A DNA stretch of 13,768 nucleotides from CAYJHC01 sp964369465 (lineage in GTDB: Bacteria; Bacillota; Clostridia; Peptostreptococcales; Anaerovoracaceae): positions 1-13,768 of the forward strand of contig CAYJEX010000032.1 of the NCBI GenBank assembly GCA_964369465.1, given 5' to 3'. The notes beneath the pieces were generated by a model. The model had not been told where the DNA came from. It made no database searches and saw nothing but the letters and a program-made list of their open reading frames with translations. How positions within the stretch are numbered: position 1 is the first letter of the stretch; every line of letters starts with the position of its first letter. The translations under genes and the position numbers were made by a program. Shown one piece after another: positions 6,673 through 13,768 of this stretch.

Positions 6673-6733
6673 ACTTAGGTATTAGTTTCCTTTTGCCAGG
6701 TGCTTGACTCTCTGACTTGGACTTAGCATAAGG
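6668..6733 (+). promoter_or_regulatory. rpsO leader with two abutting hairpins, candidate S15 autoregulatory element
   Basis: Hairpin 1 is AAACTA (6668-6673) with TAGTTT (6683-6688). Hairpin 2 begins at the next base: CCTTTTGC (6689-6696) with GCATAAGG (6726-6733), seven pairs with one T-T mismatch, enclosing an inner CAGGT/ACTTG stem and an unpaired 3' GACTTA. The two helices could stack and end 12 nt before AAAGGAG (6746-6752). S15 represses its own mRNA through structured leaders of differing architecture in several bacterial phyla. That this leader is such an element is inference. Confidence 0.35.
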
Positions 6734-6759
6734 TGTAAATTATTTAAAGGAGAAAACAA

Positions 6760-7026
6760 ATGATAACTAAAGAAAAGAAAACGGCTATTATCAAAGAATA
6801 TGGCCTAAAAGAAGGAGATACAGGTTCTCCGGAAGTTCAAATCGCTGTAATAACAGCAAGAATTCTTGAACTTAATGACCACCTAAAAATTCACAAAGGT
6901 GATCACCATTCTAGAAGAGGACTTTTGAAACTTGTAGGACAAAGAAGAGGTTTACTTGATTATCTAAAGAGCAAAGATCTTGAAAGATATAGAACACTTA
7001 TCGCGAAATTAGGAATAAGAAAGTAA
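6760..7026 (+). CDS. rpsO: 30S ribosomal protein S15
   Basis: An 88-residue protein of standard S15 length that binds the central domain of 16S rRNA early in 30S assembly and takes part in an inter-subunit bridge. The family blocks are plain: GDTGSPEVQIA (19-29), LNDHLKIHKGDHHSRRGLLKLVGQRRGLLDYL across the middle helices, and a C-terminal YRTLIAKLGIRK. The ATG is preceded by AAAGGAG with a 7-nt gap. It lies directly before pnp, a gene order widespread in bacteria. A strong terminator separates the two genes here, so read-through or a second promoter is needed for pnp. The 66-nt structured leader upstream may give feedback control by S15 itself. Confidence 0.98.
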   Translation: MITKEKKTAIIKEYGLKEGDTGSPEVQIAVITARILELNDHLKIHKGDHHSRRGLLKLVGQRRGLLDYLKSKDLERYRTLIAKLGIRK

Positions 7027-7036
7027 CGAGAATTTT

Positions 7037-7068
7037 AAGCGGAGCGACCCTCCGCTTTATTAGTTTTT
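7037..7068 (+). terminator. Intrinsic terminator after rpsO
   Basis: A perfect 8-bp GC-rich stem AAGCGGAG (7037-7044) and CTCCGCTT (7050-7057) with a 5-nt loop starts 10 nt after the rpsO stop. It is followed by TTATTAGTTTTT. The interrupted T-run suggests partial termination, letting some transcripts reach pnp. Confidence 0.8.
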
Positions 7069-7158
7069 ATGAGCCAGTTAATATGAGTAAACAATGAATT
7101 AGAGAAAGTATTGAATATGATGTGCTGGTAGGATTAACAAGGAGGTAGTTTGTTAATT

Positions 7159-9258
7159 ATGAAATACGAGAATTATAGAACATTTAAAACAGCATTTGGA
7201 GGAAGACTACTAGAGTTAGAAATTGGAAAAGTTTGCGAAATGGCAAACGGTCAAGTAATGATTAAGTATGGTGATACAGTTGTAAATGTTACAGCGGTTA
7301 TGTCAGATAAACCAAGGCCTGAGATTGATTTCTTCCCACTTAGTGTGGACTTTGAAGAAAAAATGTATGCAGCAGGCAAAATCCCAGGAGGATTTATTAG
7401 AAGAGAAGGTAGACCTAGTGAAAAAGCGATTTTGTCATCTAGATTAATAGATAGACCGATTAGACCACTTTTTCCTAAAGGATTTTATAATGACGTTCAA
7501 GTTGTTGCAACAGCGATGTCAGTTGATTTGGATTGTGCTCCAGAAATAGTTGGAATGATAGGTTCTTCAGTTGCATTAGCAATATCAGATATACCATGGG
7601 ATGGACCTACAGGTTCAGTGTTGGTAGGTATGATTGATGGAGAATTCGTTGTTAACCCAACGCTAGAACAAAGAGAAATTAGTGATTTGCACTTAGTTGT
7701 ATCAGGTACTAAGGATGCAATTATGATGGTAGAAGCAGGAGCAAACGAAGTTCCTGAAAGCGTAATTTTGGAAGCAATTCTTTTTGGGCATGAAGAAATC
7801 AAAACATTAATTTCATTTATTGAGGAAGTTATTGAAGAGGTTGGCAAACCCAAAAAAGAAGTAGAAGTATATAAAGCTCCTGAAGAAATTGATGCTGCTG
7901 TTAGAGAATATGCTGTGTCAAAAATGAGAACTGCTATTCAGACATTTGACAAAATGGAGAGACTAGAGAATATCGATGCTGTTGAAGTAGAAACGAAAGA
8001 GCATTTTGCAGAAATATATCCAGACAATGCAAAAGATGTTAATAATATACTTTACTCGATTACAAAAGAACAAGTAAGAAATATGATTCTGGATGATGAA
8101 ATCAGACCAGATAATAGAAAAAGAGACGAAATCAGACCTATTTGGGTAGATACAAGTGTACTTCCTAGAACACACGGAACTGGACTTTTCAAAAGAGGAC
8201 AAACGCAAGCGTTGTCTATATGTACGCTTTCGTCTATGAGAGATTCACAAAAAATAGATGGTCTTTCTGAAGAAGAAGAAAAAAGATATATGCACCACTA
8301 TAACTTCCCACCATATTCAGTAGGTGAAGCAAAACCTATGAGAAGCCCAGGAAGAAGAGAAATAGGACATGGCGCATTAGCAGAAAGAGCAATTCTGCCT
8401 GTACTTCCATCAGTAGACGAATTCCCATATTCAATCAGAGTAGTTTCTGAGATTTTATCTTCTAATGGATCTACATCTATGGCATCAACTTGTGGAAGTT
8501 GCTTGGCACTTATGGATGCAGGCGTGCCTATCAAAGCTCCAGTTGCAGGTATTGCGATGGGACTTATAGAGAGAGTTGAAGAAGATGGAAGCAGCAAAAT
8601 GGCTATCCTGTCAGATATTCAAGGAATGGAAGACTTCCTAGGAGATATGGACTTTAAAGTTGCAGGGACAGCTAAAGGTGTAACTGCAATACAAATGGAT
8701 ATCAAAGTTCATGGATTATCTAGAAAAGTATTAGAAGATGCATTGATACAAGCGAGAAATGGTATCATGCATATTATGGATGAAATGGTAGCAGAACTTC
8801 CAGAGCCAAGAACTGAGTTATCTAAGTGGGCGCCGAAAATTACATCTATCAAAATTGACCCTGACAAAATTGGAGCAGTAATAGGTAAGGGTGGAGAAAC
8901 TATCAATAGAATTATTGATGAAACAGATGCGCAGATAGACATTAATGATGATGGACTTATCTATATTGCAGCAATTAATTCAGAATCTGCGGCAAAAGCG
9001 ATTTCAATGATAGAAATACTTACAAAAGACGTTGAAGCTGGAGAAATCTATGAAGGAACAGTAAAAAGACTCATGGACTTCGGAGCATTTATAGAAATCC
9101 TTCCAGGAAAAGAAGGATTGCTACATATATCAAAGATGGCTGATACTAGAGTTGAAAAAGTTTCAGATGTTGTTTCAGAAGGCGACAAAATTACAGTAAA
9201 AGTAACAGAAATTGATAAACAAGGTAGAATTAACTTGACTAGAAAAGGATTGGCTTAA
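7159..9258 (+). CDS. pnp: Polyribonucleotide nucleotidyltransferase (PNPase)
   Basis: A 699-residue 3'-5' phosphorolytic exoribonuclease that acts as a ring-shaped trimer in RNA decay and processing. Domains in order: first RNase PH-like domain (about 10-145, including FEEKMYAAGKIPGGFIRREG), alpha-helical linker (about 150-310), second catalytic RNase PH domain (about 320-545) with FKRGQTQAL, GRREIGHGALAERA and the catalytic aspartates of LGDMDFK (D496, D498), a KH domain with GAVIGKGGETI near 570-580, and a C-terminal S1 domain (about 628-695) with FGAFIEILPGKEGLLHIS. The start is uncertain: AAGGAGGT (7139-7146) lies 12 nt before the ATG used here and only 3 nt before an in-frame TTG at 7150, which would add three residues. 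The protein lacks the charged tail seen after S1 in Bacillus PNPase. Confidence 0.97.
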   Translation: MKYENYRTFKTAFGGRLLELEIGKVCEMANGQVMIKYGDTVVNVTAVMSDKPRPEIDFFPLSVDFEEKMYAAGKIPGGFIRREGRPSEKAILSSRLIDRPIRPLFPKGFYNDVQVVATAMSVDLDCAPEIVGMIGSSVALAISDIPWDGPTGSVLVGMIDGEFVVNPTLEQREISDLHLVVSGTKDAIMMVEAGANEVPESVILEAILFGHEEIKTLISFIEEVIEEVGKPKKEVEVYKAPEEIDAAVREYAVSKMRTAIQTFDKMERLENIDAVEVETKEHFAEIYPDNAKDVNNILYSITKEQVRNMILDDEIRPDNRKRDEIRPIWVDTSVLPRTHGTGLFKRGQTQALSICTLSSMRDSQKIDGLSEEEEKRYMHHYNFPPYSVGEAKPMRSPGRREIGHGALAERAILPVLPSVDEFPYSIRVVSEILSSNGSTSMASTCGSCLALMDAGVPIKAPVAGIAMGLIERVEEDGSSKMAILSDIQGMEDFLGDMDFKVAGTAKGVTAIQMDIKVHGLSRKVLEDALIQARNGIMHIMDEMVAELPEPRTELSKWAPKITSIKIDPDKIGAVIGKGGETINRIIDETDAQIDINDDGLIYIAAINSESAAKAISMIEILTKDVEAGEIYEGTVKRLMDFGAFIEILPGKEGLLHISKMADTRVEKVSDVVSEGDKITVKVTEIDKQGRINLTRKGLA

Positions 9259-9285
9259 TTTCAAGTTTTGACTAAGAATAGCTGC

Positions 9286-9337
9286 TATACAAACTCCACT
9301 GATTCGATCGGTGGAGTTTTGTTGTATAAGTGAAAAC
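9286..9337 (+). terminator. Long hairpin terminator after pnp
   Basis: AAACTCCACTGAT (9291-9303) and ATCGGTGGAGTTT (9307-9319) pair over 13 bp with one G-T wobble and a TCG loop. A further TATAC/GTATA stem forms across a 4-nt bulge. The downstream sequence TTTTGTTGT gives a modest U-run. It begins about 30 nt after the pnp stop. Confidence 0.75.
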
Positions 9338-9364
9338 CCCGCGTTTAAGGCAGGGATTTTTTTG
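9334..9364 (+). terminator. Second, imperfect hairpin with a seven-T run
   Basis: AAAACCCCGC and GCAGGGATTTTTTT can pair as CCC-C-GC with GC-A-GGG, with a C-A mismatch and a small loop, running into seven or more T. It lies just behind the long hairpin and may act as a back-up terminator. Pairing is imperfect. Confidence 0.4.
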
Positions 9365-9497
9365 CTTGTGTTATATAATAATGATCCATGTCATATGTTG
9401 GAATATTATCATATTTGAATTAGAGTTGTATATTACTAAGAGATCTTTGTGGAAAAACATACTTTCAATTTATTAAAAAATAAAAGATAAAAAGCAC

Positions 9498-9526
9498 TTG
9501 ACTAACTCGGTTAGCTATGTTAAGAT
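9498..9526 (+). promoter_or_regulatory. Near-consensus sigma-A promoter of the MarR-ABC operon
   Basis: TTGACT (9498-9503) and TAAGAT (9521-9526) are exactly 17 nt apart, so transcription should start near 9533. The -35 and spacer are overlapped by a palindrome that recurs downstream of the start point, which is the layout expected of a repressible promoter. Confidence 0.75.
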
Positions 9527-9550
9527 GATGGTAATTGCTAACTAAGTTAG
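9502..9550. promoter_or_regulatory. Twin palindromic MarR operators
   Basis: Two 13-bp palindromes share the same half-sites: CTAAC-TCG-GTTAG (9502-9514) and CTAAC-TAA-GTTAG (9538-9550), with centres 36 bp apart. The first overlaps the end of the -35 and the spacer; the second lies just after the predicted start point and before AAGGAGG (9562-9568). Occupancy by a MarR dimer would block polymerase binding or escape, so autorepression by the next gene product is the likely use. Confidence 0.7.
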
Positions 9551-9572
9551 TTATTTATTTTAAGGAGGGAAT

Positions 9573-10019
9573 ATGGCGACTAAAGCAGAAATAGAAATAG
9601 TTGAAAAATTATTACATGAAAATAGGCCTCATAAAGCTTTTGAAAATGTTGCAAAAGCTGAAATGGGGGTATTAGCGGTGATAAGATATCTTCATAGAAC
9701 AGAGGAAGAAACAAACTCTAAAGATATAAGTAGAAGCTTGGGAATTAGTAGCGCTAGAATGGCAATTCTTTTGAAAAAGCTAGAAAATAGAAATTGGATA
9801 ACAAAGGTAAACTCTCCAACAGATGCAAGGGCAGTTGTTGTTTGCCTGAGTGACAAGGGAAAAGAAGAATTAGAAAAGAAAAAAAAGCAAATGGAAGACG
9901 CCATAGGTGAAATGATAGATGAAGTAGGAGTAGAAGAACTAGAAAAAATGTTTCAAAATTTAAATAAAATAAAGGACATTATGAGGAAGAATGTGTCTGA
10001 AGAAGAAAACCCAATCTAA
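9573..10019 (+). CDS. MarR-family winged-helix transcriptional regulator
   Basis: A 148-residue dimeric DNA-binding protein, of normal family length. Residues 30-100 form the winged helix-turn-helix: NSKDISRSLGIS (48-59), recognition helix SSARMAILLKKLENRNW (59-75), and the wing with PTDARAVVVCLSDKG (82-96), which contains the family's D-x-R motif at D84-R86. The flanking helices (5-25 and 100-140, strongly charged) would make the dimer interface and ligand pocket. The ATG is preceded by AAGGAGGG. It is the first gene before a heterodimeric ABC exporter pair, 65 nt upstream of it, and its promoter carries two identical-arm palindromes. It therefore probably represses its own operon until an exported compound binds it. 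The ligand cannot be read from the sequence. Confidence 0.93.
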   Translation: MATKAEIEIVEKLLHENRPHKAFENVAKAEMGVLAVIRYLHRTEEETNSKDISRSLGISSARMAILLKKLENRNWITKVNSPTDARAVVVCLSDKGKEELEKKKKQMEDAIGEMIDEVGVEELEKMFQNLNKIKDIMRKNVSEEENPI

Positions 10020-10084
10020 TAAATTAACACATAGAAAAATATAAAAAAGTTTAAAAATTTTAAAAAGAAAACTGAGAGGAAAAT

Positions 10085-11848
10085 ATGATAAAAATTCTAA
10101 AAAACTTAACAAAATATGATGTAAGTCTGGCAGTTGCCATAATTATATTTACATGTGTACAAACATATTTTGATTTAACTCTGCCCGATTATATGGCAGA
10201 AATCACAATGCTTGTACAGACAGAAGGAAGTGCAATGGTAGATATATACATTGCAGGAGGTAAGATGCTTGCTTTTGCTTTTGGTAGCTTGGCAATTTCT
10301 ATTATTGTTGCCATTATGGCAGCCAAAATTGCGGCTAATTTCTCATTTGTTACAAGGAGCAAAGTGTTTGGAAAAGTATTGTCATTTTCAATGAAAGAAA
10401 CAAACTCTTTTAGTACAGCTAGCTTAATTACTAGAACCACCAACGACATTACTCAAGTGCAGCTTCTAATAGTAATGGGGACACAAATGCTTGTTAAAGC
10501 ACCAATTACAGCAGTTTGGGCAATTATCAAAATTGCAAATAAGAATTCCGTATGGACTGTTGCTACAATAGTTGCCGTGGTGGTACTGCTTTCTATAGTG
10601 GGCGTATGTTTGTCATTGGCAATTCCAAGATTCAAGAAGTTGCAGGTGTTAACAGATAATATAAACAAGGTGGCACGAGAAAACCTTGATGGCTTAAATG
10701 TTGTGAGGGCATATAACGCCGAAGATTATCAGACAGTTAAATTTGAAAAAGCAAACAAAGAATTAACAGATACCAACTTATTTACAGCAAGAACAATGTC
10801 ATTTCTTATGCCTAGCATACAGATGATAAGCAATGGGCTGGTGCTAGTTATATATATTCTGGGGGCAGTTTTAATTAATGACGCATTAGGAACAACGCAG
10901 ATGACGCTTTTCTCTGATATGGTAGTATTCTCCGCTTATGCAATGCAGGTAATAATGGCATTTATGATGCTAGTAATAGTATTTATGCTACTGCCTAGAG
11001 CTAGCGTTTCTGCAAAGCGTATAAACGAAGTATTAGAAACAAAAGAAACTATCGTATCGGGAGATATAACTGCAGGAGTTGCTGATAAATCAGGCCAAGT
11101 GGAGTTTAAAAATGTATCCTTCAAATACCCGGATGCAGAAGATTATGTGTTAAAAGATATTAACTTTACAGCACAAAAGGGAGAATTTGTAGCATTAATA
11201 GGATCTACAGGTTGCGGAAAAAGTACAGTGGTTAATATGATACCAAGGTTTTATGATGTGACAGATGGAGAAGTGCTAGTAAATGGAATAAATGTAAAAG
11301 AATATGAAAAAGAAGCATTAAATGAAACAATAGGTTATGTATCGCAAAAGTCAACATTATTTACAGGTACAGTAAGGTCTAATGTGGCATTTGGAGATGA
11401 AGAAAAAGCTCTAGAAGATAATAAGCACCTACTAACCTCAATAGAAATTTCTCAAGCCCAAGAATTTGTGAATCAATTGGAAGACAAAGAAGAAGCCTAT
11501 GTAGCCCAAGGCGGTAAAAATCTTTCGGGTGGCCAAAAGCAAAGAATTTCGATTGCAAGGGCAATTTACAAAAAACCAGACATATTCATATTTGATGATA
11601 GTTTTTCAGCCCTAGATTATAAAACAGATAGAAAACTTAGAGAAGCCCTAAACAAAGAATGCAAAGAAAGTACTAGAATTGTTGTAGGACAAAGAATAGG
11701 AACTATAAGAGAAGCAGACAAAATCATAGTTTTGGAAGATGGAAAAATCGTAGGAATGGGCAAACACAGAGAGTTGTTAGAAACTTGCCAAGTTTATAAG
11801 CAAATTGCTTTATCACAACTTTCAGAGGAGGAACTAAAAAATGAGTAA
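10085..11848 (+). CDS. Heterodimeric ABC exporter, degenerate-site subunit
   Basis: A 587-residue half-transporter: six membrane segments in about residues 14-305, then an ATPase domain from about 338. Walker A GSTGCGKST (373-381), Q-loop Q421 and signature LSGGQ (480-484) are normal. Two catalytic positions are altered: the Walker B glutamate is aspartate (FIFDD, D505) and the H-loop histidine is glutamine (VVGQR, Q536). This is the pattern of the non-hydrolysing site in heterodimeric exporters such as TM287/288, BmrCD and LmrCD, so this chain needs the partner encoded next. AGAGGA lies just before the ATG, and the stop overlaps the next gene by 8 nt. Multidrug or peptide export under MarR control is likely; the substrate is unknown. 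Confidence 0.92.
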   Translation: MIKILKNLTKYDVSLAVAIIIFTCVQTYFDLTLPDYMAEITMLVQTEGSAMVDIYIAGGKMLAFAFGSLAISIIVAIMAAKIAANFSFVTRSKVFGKVLSFSMKETNSFSTASLITRTTNDITQVQLLIVMGTQMLVKAPITAVWAIIKIANKNSVWTVATIVAVVVLLSIVGVCLSLAIPRFKKLQVLTDNINKVARENLDGLNVVRAYNAEDYQTVKFEKANKELTDTNLFTARTMSFLMPSIQMISNGLVLVIYILGAVLINDALGTTQMTLFSDMVVFSAYAMQVIMAFMMLVIVFMLLPRASVSAKRINEVLETKETIVSGDITAGVADKSGQVEFKNVSFKYPDAEDYVLKDINFTAQKGEFVALIGSTGCGKSTVVNMIPRFYDVTDGEVLVNGINVKEYEKEALNETIGYVSQKSTLFTGTVRSNVAFGDEEKALEDNKHLLTSIEISQAQEFVNQLEDKEEAYVAQGGKNLSGGQKQRISIARAIYKKPDIFIFDDSFSALDYKTDRKLREALNKECKESTRIVVGQRIGTIREADKIIVLEDGKIVGMGKHRELLETCQVYKQIALSQLSEEELKNE

Positions 11849-13682
11849 AAACGATTATGAAATAGGCTCTCAAAAAAAACAAAGAGCAAATAGAGGTCCA
11901 GGCCAAATGAACGTAGAAAAGGCCAAAAATTTTAGAGAATCAATTTTAAAACTTATAGCTTACGCAGGTAGATACAAAATATTAATGTTTTTCGCAGTAA
12001 TATTTGCTATGGCAGGATCCATATTAACACTAGTAGGACCCAACCAGTTATCAACTCTAACTGACGAAATAATGGAAGGCATGCAAAAATCCATGATGGG
12101 AGTTGGCGGAATAGATATGAGTACAATCAGCTTTATTGGAATTTTCCTTGGAGCTATTTATGGACTAAGCTATGTACTTTCTATTTTGCAAGGGGTAATA
12201 ATGTCAACGGTAATGCAAAAAACCGCTAGAAATCTTAGATTAGATATTTCAGATAAAATAAATAGCTTGCCAATGAGTTACTTTTCAAAAAACTCCAAAG
12301 GCGACGTATTATCTAGAATAACAAACGATGTGGATTTGATAGGTCAAACTTACTCCCAATCAGCAGGAACATTTATTTCATCAGTAACATTAATAGTGGG
12401 ATCGGTTGCCATGATGCTTTGGACCAATGTTGTTTTGACAATTACAGCGATTTTATCCACATTGGTTGGATTTGTATTTATGATTGTAGTTATGAAACTT
12501 TCACAAGAACACTTTAAAAAACAACAAAAGCATCTAGGCGAAATCAATGGCCATATTGAAGAAATATATGCGGGGCACACAGTAGTAAGGGCATATAATG
12601 GAGAGAAGAAAGCCACTGATGAATTTGATGAGATTAACAAGAGACTGAAAGACAGTGCATATAAAGCTCAGGCTCTTTCAGGGCTTATGATGCCGGCAAT
12701 GACATTTATAGGAAATATTGGTTATGTATTTGTTTGTATTGTAGGGGCACTACTGGCAATTAATGGAAGCATAAGTTTTGGAGTTATAGTTGCATTTATG
12801 ATATACATTAGACTATTTACCCAACCACTTGGACAAATTGCCCAATCAATGCAAAATCTTCAATCGGGAACAGCTGCATCAGAAAGAGTATTTGAATTTT
12901 TGGAAGAAGAAGAAATGTCAGATGAAAGCCAAAAGACAAAGGAATTGGGAGAAGTAAAAGGTAATATAGAATTCAAGAATGTTCACTTTGGATATGATGA
13001 AGACAAAGTTATAATTCACGACTTTAGTGCAGAGGTAAAAGCAGGGCAAAAAATAGCTATTGTAGGTCCTACTGGTGCAGGTAAAACCACCATGGTTAAT
13101 TTGCTTATGAGGTTTTACGAAATCAACAGCGGCGATATATTAATTGATGGAATATCTATCAAAGATGTAAATAGAGAAGATGTTCACTCTCAGTTTAGCA
13201 TGGTACTTCAAGATACTTGGATATTTGAAGGATCTCTAAGAGAAAATTTAGTCTACGCTGCGGAAAATATTTCAGATGAAAAAGTAGTTGAAGCAACCAA
13301 GGCGGTAGGTTTACATCACTTTGTCAAGACTTTAGAAAAAGGTTATGATACGATTTTAGATGACAAGTTACAGCTATCCCAAGGGCAAAAACAACAGATA
13401 ACCATAGCAAGGGCAATGATAGCAGATAAACCAATGATAATCCTAGATGAAGCAACATCATCCATAGACACGAGAACCGAAATACAAATCCAACATGCTA
13501 TGGACGAATTAATGAAAAAAAGAACATCTTTTGTAATAGCGCATAGGCTTTCTACAATTAAAAATGCAGACTTGATTTTGGTTATGAAAGATGGAGACGT
13601 AATTGAAAAAGGGACTCACCAAGGGTTACTTTCTCAAAAAGGTTTCTATGCAGAACTATATAATTCTCAGTTTGAAAACTAA
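11841..13682 (+). CDS. Heterodimeric ABC exporter, catalytic-site subunit
   Basis: A 613-residue half-transporter with a basic N-terminal extension (1-35), six membrane segments in about residues 45-330, and an ATPase domain from about 376. Walker A GPTGAGKTT (409-417), Q-loop Q457, Walker B MIILDE (532-537) with catalytic E537, and H-loop H568 are all canonical. The signature is LSQGQ (512-516) instead of LSGGQ. In an ABC dimer each site combines the Walker motifs of one chain with the signature of the other. The altered signature therefore faces the partner's altered Walker B and H-loop, making one degenerate site and one complete site. The ATG overlaps the preceding gene by 8 nt, with GAGGAG upstream, so translation is coupled and 1:1 assembly favoured. 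Confidence 0.93.
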   Translation: MSKNDYEIGSQKKQRANRGPGQMNVEKAKNFRESILKLIAYAGRYKILMFFAVIFAMAGSILTLVGPNQLSTLTDEIMEGMQKSMMGVGGIDMSTISFIGIFLGAIYGLSYVLSILQGVIMSTVMQKTARNLRLDISDKINSLPMSYFSKNSKGDVLSRITNDVDLIGQTYSQSAGTFISSVTLIVGSVAMMLWTNVVLTITAILSTLVGFVFMIVVMKLSQEHFKKQQKHLGEINGHIEEIYAGHTVVRAYNGEKKATDEFDEINKRLKDSAYKAQALSGLMMPAMTFIGNIGYVFVCIVGALLAINGSISFGVIVAFMIYIRLFTQPLGQIAQSMQNLQSGTAASERVFEFLEEEEMSDESQKTKELGEVKGNIEFKNVHFGYDEDKVIIHDFSAEVKAGQKIAIVGPTGAGKTTMVNLLMRFYEINSGDILIDGISIKDVNREDVHSQFSMVLQDTWIFEGSLRENLVYAAENISDEKVVEATKAVGLHHFVKTLEKGYDTILDDKLQLSQGQKQQITIARAMIADKPMIILDEATSSIDTRTEIQIQHAMDELMKKRTSFVIAHRLSTIKNADLILVMKDGDVIEKGTHQGLLSQKGFYAELYNSQFEN

Positions 13683-13736
13683 AAAAATCAAAATCAGATG
13701 ATTTGATAAATTTTGGAATGAATAAAGGAGAAAATT

Positions 13737-13768
13737 ATGAGTAATATTAAACCTTCCATTGATATGGA
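13737..13768 (+). CDS. Start of an unidentified gene (partial)
   Basis: An ATG preceded by AAAGGAG (13724-13730) with a 6-nt gap opens a frame reading MSNIKPSIDM before the window ends. Ten codons are too few to identify it. It lies 54 nt after the exporter gene with no strong terminator between, so it may be a further member of the MarR-controlled operon. Confidence 0.6.
   Translation, partial: MSNIKPSIDM

Larger units (their letters stand above)
9259..9572. other. Gene-free interval between pnp and the MarR gene
   Basis: This 314-nt stretch holds the two hairpins behind pnp in its left third and the MarR promoter and operators in its right quarter. The middle (about 9368-9490) is AT-rich; I see no gene, tRNA or clear repeat there. 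A 31-codon ATG frame at 9381-9476 has no ribosome binding site. Confidence 0.6.

Noticed and set aside
6704..6732. TTGACT-17-CATAAG as the main rpsO promoter
   Set aside because: The -10 is poor and the whole pair lies inside the stable second leader hairpin; kept only as an alternative within the rpsO promoter entry.
9334..9367. IS200/IS605-like end remnant (CCCCGCGTTTAAGGC)
   Set aside because: The arms pair poorly, there is no transposase or second end nearby, and a back-up terminator behind pnp is the simpler reading.
9381..9476. 31-codon ATG frame between pnp and the MarR gene
   Set aside because: No ribosome binding site, a composition rich in Ile and Leu as expected from AT-rich noncoding DNA, and no recognisable motif.
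13689..13706. ATCAAAATC/GATTTGAT hairpin after the exporter as a terminator
   Set aside because: The arms differ by an insertion, the stem is almost all A/T, and only AAATTTT follows; too weak to call.

Overview
The window reads as a strongly AT-rich chromosomal segment from a low-GC Gram-positive bacterium, most likely an anaerobic clostridial-type Bacillota. The grounds are A/T-rich codon use, purine-rich AAAGGAG/AAGGAGG ribosome binding sites on nearly every gene, TTG and GTG starts, the rpsO-pnp gene order, a tungstate-type ABC transporter and a TIGR00300-type ornithine cyclodeaminase. No lineage marker fixes the genus.

Layout. (1) 1-56 is the end of a thioredoxin-reductase-like gene on +. 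It converges through a bidirectional hairpin terminator on a two-gene minus-strand unit (2321 to 172): a low-specificity L-threonine aldolase, then a TIGR00300 ornithine cyclodeaminase-like enzyme. (2) A divergent intergenic region (2322-2529) has a candidate promoter in each direction and a leader with a perfect 10-bp inverted repeat. (3) 2530-6477 on + holds a THUMP-domain rRNA methyltransferase, a COG3818-type GNAT acetyltransferase and the tungstate uptake system TupA-TupB-TupC. (4) 6478-6759 is a leader region with a short ORF or gene remnant and two abutting hairpins in front of rpsO. rpsO, a strong terminator, pnp and a long hairpin terminator follow. (5) 9498-13682 is a drug-efflux type unit: a MarR regulator behind a near-consensus promoter carrying two matching palindromic operators, then two overlapping genes for an asymmetric heterodimeric ABC exporter. 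(6) A further gene begins at 13737 and runs off the window.

How the genes work together. Threonine aldolase yields glycine and the ornithine cyclodeaminase-like enzyme would yield proline. Both products are Stickland electron acceptors in amino-acid-fermenting clostridia, so the left module may feed that metabolism; this is inference. TupABC would supply tungsten for tungstopterin enzymes encoded elsewhere. The rRNA methyltransferase, S15 and PNPase are RNA and translation housekeeping. The MarR-ABC-ABC unit looks like a self-contained, ligand-inducible export operon.

No tRNA, rRNA, CRISPR array, transposase or phage gene is visible. I found no system that is clearly unprecedented. The least explained signals are the structured leaders before the methyltransferase and rpsO genes, the short ORF at 6557-6646 and the twin MarR operators.
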